A stretch of 64,000 nucleotides of DNA from Blattamonas nauphoetae (lineage: Eukaryota > Preaxostyla > Oxymonadida): assembly GCA_033064195.1 (NCBI GenBank), contig JARBJD010000013.1:545390-609389 (forward strand), given 5' to 3'. The notes beneath the pieces are model-generated. The model was not told the DNA's origin. It did no database searches and worked only from the letters and a program-made list of their open reading frames with translations. The translations under genes were made by a program, and so were the position numbers. Positions 50,321-58,814 of the stretch are shown here, one piece after another (position 1 is the first letter of the stretch; each line of letters begins with the position of its first letter).

Positions 50321-53300
50321 ATGGAAGAAGGAAGTCCAAACCAAACTCTCAGATCATATATACCAAGGGATACCATGTTCAAATTTGATGAGATAATCAC
50401 TGTCCAGGAGGAACTGGCCACGGATCTCAGGATGAATCAGACCAAACTCGATCACGCCGAAAAGCAACTGACTGAACGTAATCAACTTGTAGCATCACTA
50501 CAGGCATCGCTCAGAGATCAGAATGCAATTGTTTCGATGCTTCGCAACGAATTAGCTAAAGAAAGGACCGCATCGACAGAAATTCAAAATAAAATGAAGC
50601 AACAGGCAGATATGGTCCAAAACAATCTTGAACAAGAAATTGCCTCTCTCAAGAAATCGCTTGAAGAGTGCGAATCATCTGGAAATTTGTTTTCAAAGGC
50701 AAACGGCGAGCAGAAACACAAAATTGATCTCCTTCACGAACAACTGAAACAAGCATCAACCGATGTTCAAAATTCCACCAAAGAGTCTGAAAAGCTCAAG
50801 GCTCTCCTTGATCAGAAAGAGATTCAGATCAAGAAACTTACTGCAGAGAAAAATGAAGAAGAACGCACTCGACGTCAACTCGAAGACAAATTAAGACATT
50901 CTGAGATCTCTGCACAAACAAATCAAACTCAATATTCACAGGAAAAGCAGGACTGGGACAATAGATCCGAAATTATGCTTGAACAGATCCACAACGCACT
51001 CGCAGCACAAACCCAAGCCATCAACGAAAAAGAAGCCTTGAAAGCACAATATTCACAACAAGCCGCAGACTGGAAGGTGGAAAAAGTGAAATATGAAACT
51101 TTGATCGAAAAGCTTCGGGAAACAATTGAACGGACAACAGCCGAAACTGAGTCGGCTCGAACAGGACAAGCGAACAGTCAACAGTTGACAGAAAAACACA
51201 AAAACGATCTCGAAACATGGAAGACAAAGGCATTAGATTCGGAAAATGAAAACAGAAGGTTGAAGGATGAGAAGAACGAAGCGGTTCAAAAGTTGAAAAC
51301 TTGCCAAGAAACGCTGTCATCAACTCAAAACAACTTAACCCAGACGGAAATCACACTTGGAACAACCCAGGAAGAGTTAGTTCGATGCCAATCTGCATTG
51401 CGTGAAGCAGAGAACACAGTTTGCTCACTCTCTTTTTCATTCAGTTCTTTATCATCGAAGATTGACAGTCTCAATTCAAAAGTTTCAGTCACAACTCGCT
51501 CTTCTACAACGGAGAATCGGGTACTTCTTCTGAAAGTTCAGAATCTGGAGGAGAAATATAAATCTGATATTTCATTAAGGGATGAACTCGTCTCCAGACT
51601 TCGCTCAGAGGTGGATAGAATCAAAGATGAATCATCCACAACAATCACACGACTTCAGAAGTCACTTCGAGAGAAAGAGCAGGATATGGAAGATGCTAAA
51701 CGCGACAATTCTCGATTGGTGGAGACAATCTCTGAATTGGAAGCAAGAATCGAGATCTACGATCAAGAATTGCATGCACTAGATGACTCACAATATATGA
51801 TCCAAGAGGATGTCCATCAGGAATCTGAGGAACCAACACAAAGCCCAGTATCACCAGAACAAAACAATCTCGAACATACACCTCACACACCATCGTCGTC
51901 GACTCCATCACAACAATCAAGGCAAGATAGAGATGCAATGAACTCAGAAGCCCCACCAACTCGACTAAATGTCCATCAAACTCCGATCGTCAAATCCAAC
52001 CATGTCACAGTTGCTGACACAATCCGAACATCTCGCACGACGCATTCATTTGTCGTACCGTCTGCCACCCTTCGGTCAGCCACCCAACGTGATCGAGGCA
52101 ACATGACTCCACGAATTCGAAAAGTTGTTCAACTCCGAGCTGAAAGGGACAAATTCAGCGAAGACAGCATGAACTGGCACGAAAGGGCCATGGAACTGAG
52201 CGGAGCACTCAAAGAAACGGAACTAGCTTTAAAGCGGAAGGAAGAAGAATTGCAGAAAGTGCAGAAAATGAGCGATGTGGAAAGGAAAGTGAACCAAAGT
52301 GAAGTCATCGATCTTCGCCGGAAAAATGACAAACTCTTTAAAGAAAACGCAGAAATGGACAAATTATTGAAAGAATGCGAGAGAATCATCCAGACACTCA
52401 CCAAAGAACGAGATCAACTCAAAGAACGACAAAAAGAGATCGACAGTGAATTTGGAGATTTGAAAAGGGAAAGAGACGCTCTCCAACAACTCCAGGTGGA
52501 ACTTTCTGGATTAAAGTCAACGATGGAATTCGAGGGAACGAGTAGAGCCGGAAGGACAACATCCATAGCCGATATCAACAAGGAACTGGAGGATAGAGTT
52601 AGCAATTTGCAACTGAAACTGGATGAACGAGAGATTGAGCTCATTCAAATCACAGCTGAACGCGACGGGCGGATAGTTGCGCTCCAGACATCGCTGAATT
52701 CACAAACGATCATTCTGGAGCAGATTCAAGCCGAACTGCAAGACGAAAAGGAAGAAAAAGAGAAATTATTGCGAGAACTTCGAAAAATTCGACGCGATGA
52801 GACAATATCCAGCAAGCAGAACGAGCAATCGGAAAAGGACAACGAAGAGTTAAGAAGAACACTGACCAGACTTAAACTAGAAAAGGAAACAATAGAAAAG
52901 AAAATGGAGACTATGATTGTGGAAATGGGTATCTTGAAAGAGCAGAAGGACCTGCGCGAGAAAGAAGCTCGAATTGATCGTCGAAAGAAGGAGACCGAAA
53001 TTCAAGCGTTGGAAGCCACTTTAGAACGGAGATCAAATGAAATGGGACTGAGCCAGGTTGGAACTGGATTGCATACTGCTGAACGAGGTGAGAAATACAA
53101 CACATTCCAATCTCGAGCTCAGACGCTTAGAACGTTCATTGAAACACCAAACCGGCTTCCTGAACGAGGAGTCGATGCAAGGGAGATGCTTACTGACAAC
53201 AGAGTAGGAACAGCTCGAAGAAGTGGACAGAGTTCAACGCCAAGTGAGATCCCGCGTGCTCGAGCAGGAACAATGCTTGGAACTGTTCGGATGATCCAAC

Positions 53301-53506
53301 CGATGCAGAGTGCGGTGGCGACCCCATCCGTGCTGACACACACGACGCCTCGGCGATGGGGAGTCGGTGAGCATCGGACAACTCCACACCGAAAAGTGGT
53401 GTTTGATATCAACCAGGAAACAGGCGCTGATGAAGGCGAGATCAACGAGGCGATGAAAAGGCTGCAGTCGAAAGTGCTGATGAGCTCAACAAAGCACAAT
53501 AAATGA
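50321..53506 (+). CDS. Long coiled-coil protein (~1061 residues)
   Basis: I chose the ATG at 50321 (MEEGSPNQTLRSYIPRDTMF); the open frame extends 18 codons upstream without an ATG. Residues ~35-500 and ~620-910 form nearly continuous heptad coiled coil rich in Glu, Lys, Gln and Leu (LEQEIASLKKSLEECES, KLKALLDQKEIQIKKL). They are separated by a Pro/Ser/Thr-rich hinge (~510-600, TPHTPSSSTPSQQSRQD). A basic, partly disordered tail (~930-1061) has TPRRWGVGEHRTTPHRKVVF. There is no motor, membrane or signal sequence. Such proteins usually serve as cytoskeletal, Golgi or basal-body scaffolds, but nothing identifies which. No in-frame TAA/TAG despite many Gln codons; the stop is TGA. It lies 109 bp downstream of the CTL gene on the same strand. 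Confidence 0.75.
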   Translation: MEEGSPNQTLRSYIPRDTMFKFDEIITVQEELATDLRMNQTKLDHAEKQLTERNQLVASLQASLRDQNAIVSMLRNELAKERTASTEIQNKMKQQADMVQNNLEQEIASLKKSLEECESSGNLFSKANGEQKHKIDLLHEQLKQASTDVQNSTKESEKLKALLDQKEIQIKKLTAEKNEEERTRRQLEDKLRHSEISAQTNQTQYSQEKQDWDNRSEIMLEQIHNALAAQTQAINEKEALKAQYSQQAADWKVEKVKYETLIEKLRETIERTTAETESARTGQANSQQLTEKHKNDLETWKTKALDSENENRRLKDEKNEAVQKLKTCQETLSSTQNNLTQTEITLGTTQEELVRCQSALREAENTVCSLSFSFSSLSSKIDSLNSKVSVTTRSSTTENRVLLLKVQNLEEKYKSDISLRDELVSRLRSEVDRIKDESSTTITRLQKSLREKEQDMEDAKRDNSRLVETISELEARIEIYDQELHALDDSQYMIQEDVHQESEEPTQSPVSPEQNNLEHTPHTPSSSTPSQQSRQDRDAMNSEAPPTRLNVHQTPIVKSNHVTVADTIRTSRTTHSFVVPSATLRSATQRDRGNMTPRIRKVVQLRAERDKFSEDSMNWHERAMELSGALKETELALKRKEEELQKVQKMSDVERKVNQSEVIDLRRKNDKLFKENAEMDKLLKECERIIQTLTKERDQLKERQKEIDSEFGDLKRERDALQQLQVELSGLKSTMEFEGTSRAGRTTSIADINKELEDRVSNLQLKLDEREIELIQITAERDGRIVALQTSLNSQTIILEQIQAELQDEKEEKEKLLRELRKIRRDETISSKQNEQSEKDNEELRRTLTRLKLEKETIEKKMETMIVEMGILKEQKDLREKEARIDRRKKETEIQALEATLERRSNEMGLSQVGTGLHTAERGEKYNTFQSRAQTLRTFIETPNRLPERGVDAREMLTDNRVGTARRSGQSSTPSEIPRARAGTMLGTVRMIQPMQSAVATPSVLTHTTPRRWGVGEHRTTPHRKVVFDINQETGADEGEINEAMKRLQSKVLMSSTKHNK

Positions 53507-54235
53507 CACTTAAGCAAACGCTTCTTGTTTGTTTTTTCTCTGTATTCCTGATTATGTTGTGCATTTCAAGAAAAGATCAGCTCCACATTCAAATAGTCAA
53601 CTGCATGAACAGAAAATTGGTGGAAATAGTGGGGAGATGAAAGAGTTGTGGAAGAAGTCCTTTTTGGGTGTGTGAAACATAATGCAGGAGAAAGAGAACT
53701 CACCAATCAAAAAAGGAAAGAGGAATGAGAACACCCAGAGAGAAGAATGGATGAGCAGAATGACAAGTGGTTACAGCTGCAGGAGAGTGAAAGAAGGAGA
53801 AATGTGAGTTTGATGAAGAAGAACGAAAAAGATGAAGAAGGAATATTCTCCTGTGGTGAGCTCTGCCCAAACGTAAGTGCAGCGCAACGAGTTCACATAG
53901 AGCTGAATCTTGGGCGAACTCAAGAACGATCACTCGAAATGACAATTCGGTGTTCAAGCGCATTCCCCCGACGAACATCGTTCAAAGACGAAAAACTTCG
54001 AAGTTGGACATACAATTCATCTATCTTGTCAGATTGTGGATGTGACGATCAACAGCGTCAATGAAATTCAATGAATGAATCGATCAATGCCCATATTTTA
54101 CATATTGAACAATCCGATTGAGAATAGACAGATCTTTCTTGTCCATCCTTCTGAATTGGATGCTGAATTAACAAAAAAGAGTTTCGACAACATTTGTCAG
54201 CTTTTTCTCGACTTTTGAAAGTGACTGACCCCATA
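53507..54235. other. Intergenic, no convincing gene
   Basis: A 105-codon ORF at 53747-54064 (+) is charged but has no recognisable motif or splice context. No repeats seen. Confidence 0.4.
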
Positions 54236-55546
54236 CCGGGTGTCCCATAAGTCTTGGTTTTTCCGAATTGCGGAAGAACGACGCTGTTTTGGAACAAATC
54301 ATATTGTGGCATGATGTCATCAGCTCACTTGTCACCTTTTGGATGAATAAAGGAACCATGAGTTCCATTACCAAACCCTTGCCAACACAGTCCCGATCAC
54401 GACACCAGCCATTTCTAACATTGTGAAGCTGATTTCTTGTGAGATTCTTTGTGACTGGTATGCCTTTTCTTTGTGATGCACTCGGTATTGTATATCTTTT
54501 CTGAATCTTTCCAGTTGTTCATCTTCATCTCTGATTGGTCAATCCAAAGTCCGTTTATCTCAAATCCTTCGCCATCCAAATCTTCCATTCATGATACATT
54601 CATCTTCGCCTGTCATTCTCTCTGTTTCTGAGATATATTGAAGCCCAGATATGATACAGTCTGCCACCACTTCTTTGCGATCATCATAATTCCACTTTTT
54701 GACAGTCGTCTCTCGTGTGACCTATTGTACGTGTCAAGAACGAATCGAACAGTGGGACGCATTCATTGGAAGCAGCGGAACGTGACAATGAGTGTCATGT
54801 GCCAAAACCCCCAAAAACACGATTCTACTCGCTGGCGATGTGAATCGATGACGTCATCCGTCCAAATCTCAAAATAGTCTGTATCTCTCACTCATTTTTT
54901 CTCTTGTATATTCTCTTTATCTTCACCAGATGTCCGATCAGGGCCAATCCACATCAATCGAACTCCCGATCTCCAAGCCCTGCATTGATTGCAATATATT
55001 CAGCCACAACAAGATCTCATCTTTCAGATCGCGAACTGTTCACTTGACATCAACTTAAACGTGAGATGACGTCGATTTTTGGATCTCTCACACCTTCGTT
55101 TTGGACGTCACTTCCAGAATTGACAGGTATCGTCATCTTCCTTTTTATTTCAAAAATGCATTCATTCAGACTGTTTTCTCTTCATTGGACAGCCTTGACG
55201 TTGTTGTTTGTCTCCACTTTTCATGATTTGGATGGTTTCCTGTTCGCTCTTGTGGACCAGCTCTCCATTTGCCAAACATTCTACATGCCATAAATCTTCA
55301 GTATCTTGCTTCTCACTGTCCGAAAGTTTTGTGGTTTAACAAAGCTGCCCGTATCATTCACAATGATTGTTGGGGAAAATTTCCTGTTTTTGGATTGCTC
55401 TGTTCTCACTTCACATTGAACCAATTCTCTTCATGTTCATTTTCACAGTGACAGTTGCTCAGAGGATTATGTGAGAAAAATGAAGAACGTTAAAACATGA
55501 AGTTGATTCCAAGAATTCAATTTTCCAAGATTAATGGGACACCCTG
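54236..55546. mobile_element. 1.31-kb Tc1/mariner-type element (decayed)
   Basis: The inverted ends are CCGGGTGTCCCATAAGTCTTGG on the left and the complement of CAGGGTGTCCCATTAATCTTGG on the right (about 20 of 22 matching). Both are flanked by TA (54234-54235 and 55547-55548). Size, CAGGGTGTCCCA-type ends and TA duplication are typical of Tc1/mariner. No intact transposase ORF exists in any frame; the interior has scattered stops on both strands, so it is a dead or non-autonomous copy. Confidence 0.72.
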
Positions 55547-55588
55547 TAAGAAAACGATCTCAGAATCTTCACAAGAAACAAGGTATAA

Positions 55589-56647
55589 ATGTCAGCACAA
55601 AACGACTCCTCTGAATATGATCAGTCTGGTATACCGTTTTGTTGCTTATGAATCGTTTTAGACACATCAGAGTTCCTCAATTGGGATGACAGTCAAGTCG
55701 ACTCTCCTGCGAAGATTTGTCCGCTTTTCCTCTCACTGGTAGAAGTGATGAAGGACAATGATTCCGTTGATGAGACGTTGGAGAAGAAAGCAGTTCGCTT
55801 TCTTCGAATGATCAGACGTCTGTCCGACGAATCAATTTCACGCTTCGTTCTCAGTCTTGCCCCCACCTCGTCTGACGAATCACTGCTCACATTTGTTGAG
55901 TGTGTGGCTGTTCTCCTGTCCTCCTCCAGACACTCACTCATCGAAGCAACGATGGAGATGCTCGATGATCTGTTTGGGACCTATTCGGCCAAGCTCCATT
56001 TCGCCCTTCTCAACGCAGAGCTGGTCCCTCACATCATCACATCTCTCAACCCTTCCCTTCTCTCATTCACAGCTTGCCAAGATATTCACACTCATCTCAT
56101 CTCTTTCATCGAATCGTCACTCTAGGTTGGCACTCCGCCTGGACTGAAAACTCACCAAATCGAAGATTCAATTAAACAGACAAGTGTGAATGAGACAATC
56201 CTCAAACACATTCTCGTTCCGTCTGAGGGATACATCCACCATTTGTGTGCCAACAGGTGGTCGATTGTCGATGATGATCAACTGTACAAGTTTATGCGCC
56301 TTTTGGCTCGAATCATCGGAATCTGTCCGCAAGATCAACCAACAATGGATTTTGTTCTGAAACTGCCCATCGTTACAGCCATCACAAGCGCCATCACGTT
56401 TTGTGAGTTTGACCTCATAATTAGGAGATTTCTCGACGAAACTGACAATTCACAGCGAGAATGGAACAAACACAGTCACAGCATTGGTCAATCAGTGAAG
56501 ATCGTTCGTCGACATCTGAAAATGGAGGGTTTTGATGAAGTGATTGAACAAAGGCAACAGAACGACAAAAATGAAGATTGGGGAAAGCATTCGGTGTCGA
56601 TTTCGATTGGATTGAACAACTTACATGGAATGAATGCCCCTGAATGA
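55589..56647 (+). pseudogene. ARM-like family gene with one in-frame TAG
   Basis: Exon 1 (55589-55628) encodes MSAQNDSSEYDQS; a 33-nt intron (gtatac...ttttag) leads to exon 2 at 55662 (TSEFLNWDDSQVDS). The frame is helix-rich (KKAVRFLRMIRRLSDESISR, DIHTHLISFIESSL) until TAG (56123-56125). It continues in the same frame VGTPPGLKTHQIEDSIKQ through ILVPSEGYIHHLCANRWSI, QDQPTMDFVLKLPIV and REWNKH to LNNLHGMNAPE and TGA. The full-length family shape on both sides shows the TAG is internal. From memory, related oxymonad proteins have Trp here (SLW-ATP-GL), one G-to-A step from TAG; this is unverified. It shares the FLxWxxD start with 19416-20294 and 57092-57536. Confidence 0.7.
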
Positions 56648-56656
56648 GAATAGAGC

Positions 56657-56955
56657 CGAAAAACCAGCGAGAGCAAAGTCTAAACAGACACCGTTCCATC
56701 ACCACGACAGACGCTCTTCAACCCCTCTCCTCCAGTCCTGTCACGCCTCTGCCCACTCCCGTCGACCCTCGCAGTCGCACGCACAGCCAGGCGAGCACGA
56801 CCAAGCCCCTCATCATCGCCTCGCCAGGCACGCCCGTCCCGTTTCTGGGGCTCTCGCTGGCGCAGCTGATCGTGGCCTGCAACAAGTCGACGAGGCTCAC
56901 ATCCCCCAACGTCAACTCAACCAACAAACGGGGATGGAGTGCCAAAGAGCATTAA
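56657..56955 (+). pseudogene. GC-rich orphan C-terminal coding fragment
   Basis: Immediately after the ARM-like gene's stop, GC content jumps. A forward frame reads SLNRHRSITTTDALQPLSSS, PLPTPVDPRSRTHSQAST, VPFLGLSLAQLIVACNKS and RGWSAKEH, then TAA. It looks like the C-terminus of an unrelated hydrophilic protein with one hydrophobic helix. There is no start or splice context, so it is probably a displaced exon or captured fragment. Not recognised. Confidence 0.35.
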
Positions 56956-57091
56956 CCGATCTTGTACACCTCGGTCTTCGCATTTTTCTGTGTATTGTTA
57001 TTTCACCATCCTTCCCAATCTGTTTATCTCTCAAACTCTCGTTCGTTCTCTCGAAACCCTTGATTAATTTGTTCCTCGTCAAAGCCGGTTA

Positions 57092-57536
57092 ATGAGTGAT
57101 TGTATCTCTCCAACAAGTACCAAGTCCGATCATTCTCCATCTGGTACGTATCTTCTTCACTTTTCATTCTCACTCTGCCTTTCAGCATTCGTCAATTGGG
57201 ATGGAACACCCATCGACAGTCACTCCGACAAAGTAGTGATCTTTTACTCTCTGGTATCCATCTTAAAGTCTGACGAAATGATTGATGATGTCATGGAAAA
57301 CAATATCATACTGTTTCTTGCACAAATCACAGCTGCACACGGGGACGAAGCAGACCAACTCATTTTTGGTCTTGTTCCACCATCAACTGGATCTATTGAC
57401 ATTTTCATTGCTTCTGTAATCGTTCTCACTTCTGTGTCCAACCAGAAAATCATCAAAGCAACGATGACGATGGTCACCAGACTCATCAACTCATGTTCAT
57501 CCGAACTCCATCTCAAACTCGTCGAAGGTGATCTAA
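57092..57536 (+). pseudogene. 5' half of an ARM-like family gene, cut off by a mobile-element end
   Basis: Exon 1 (57092-57143) encodes MSDCISPTSTKSDHSPS; a 42-nt intron (gtacgt...tttcag, 57144-57185) precedes exon 2, which begins AFVNWDGTPIDSH (the family's F-x-x-W-x-x-D motif). The homologous body follows (LVSILKSDEMIDDVMENNII, ATMTMVTRLINSCSSELHLK) to LVEGDL at ~57533. Beyond that the sequence switches to an ATAGTGGT...AAACCCG element end and the frame closes within a dozen codons. The C-terminal half (PTMDF motif region) is absent downstream. Confidence 0.65.
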
Positions 57537-57600
57537 TAGTGGTGTTAGAAACCCGCTCTGGTCCATAAACCCGCAACCAGCGTGATAAATCCGCCACTTC
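57537..57600. mobile_element. Lone terminal repeat of the TAGTG...AAACCCG element family
   Basis: It starts TAGTGGTGTTAGAAACCCGC and has a second unit CATAAACCCGC and a third GATAAATCCGCC. The order matches the right end of the 307-784 element (ATAGTGGTCGGACAAACCCG, then ATAAACCCG). No inverted partner was found downstream, so the element is truncated or its far end is degraded. Confidence 0.5.
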
Positions 57601-58814
57601 ATTTTTGATTGATCATTCATTTCTAATTGTCTCAACTGAGAGTCTTGAGAAGTTTTCTGGAAAAAGTGAAGAAGAAAAACACGTCTGTGAAATGCGACAT
57701 TGAAATCAATGGGTCAAGATTCAAACCGAAATCGATGTTTCACTAGCCAGGACTCGAGATATGACAGTCAACCAAAGAACTTGTTTCAATACACAATTCC
57801 AACGCTTCATCAATTTCACTCGACCATACTTCTTGAGATTCTGTCGTTCTCAACTTTATCATCATTTGTTCAGTTAGATGTCTTGCAATCTGTAAAACTC
57901 ACACAAGAGAAGCTCTGATATTCAGAACATCCGGAGGAGGAAATAAAAACAAGGATCAAACTGACACTGACATCAGGAGGGCAAGATTGCAATGGTTCAG
58001 TTTCTTCTCTTCCGATCTTCCTTTGAATCAAAGTTTCATGAAGTCAAACCACCGATCCAACGTTCATTTGACGTTCACAACAACCGATTCAACAAGAAAA
58101 TACAAACGAGGAGGGATATGATGACAATGCCGAGTCTCGAGAAAGATCAGTTTCAATTGCGTCACTTCACGATTTTTTTCGATAGATTTTTTCAAAAATG
58201 TGAGAAAAATAGAGGATAATGTGGGTTAATATTTTTGACATCATAGAAAAGTTCGAGCCTACATCGAAACCAACCGTCGCCATTCTTTTTTTCAATTTTT
58301 CCTGTCTCTCTCCAACTACTCTTTCACACCTCAAATAGCTGCTTATAAGTGTTTTTTTTCAAAATCTTCCCGCCAGAAGTCTAATCAGACTGAGAAAAAA
58401 ACAATTGATGGGTAGATCTTTTCACGGTTGGCGATGTTCTCTCAACTATCGTCCTCACTACACTCGTTTTGTTTTTTGTGAGAAAGTTTTGATGCTGAGA
58501 GGAAACGAGAAGGATATCATCAAGATTCAATTAAGATTGTTAGTGATTTGGAGATATGAAAGTGACTTCAAGGATGAGGAATGAAAAATGACTTTGGAGT
58601 GTTGTGAAGGAGATTTGGGGTTAGTTGAGGGACAAGGGAGATGGTTGGAGGACAAGGGAAGACAAAGGAAGTGATTGAAGGACGAGTGAGGACGAAGGGG
58701 GACGCTTGATTGACCAGGGAGGACAACAGTGTCGGGTGTAGAAGCGAGAAGGTGGAGGGGAGGACGAGGAGAAACCGGGAAGTCGAGTTGAGAGAGTATA
58801 CGGGGGTTGACGAG
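57601..58814. other. Gene-free AT-rich region
   Basis: No ORF with protein-like content and no recognisable repeat until the minisatellite starts. It could include the body of the truncated element beginning at 57537. Confidence 0.45.

Noticed and set aside
55974-56125. Interpreting 56123 TAG as the 3' splice site of an intron
   Set aside because: The supposed intron would remove FALLNAELVPHIITSLNPSL-type sequence that fits the family's helical body; the coding signal is continuous on both sides.
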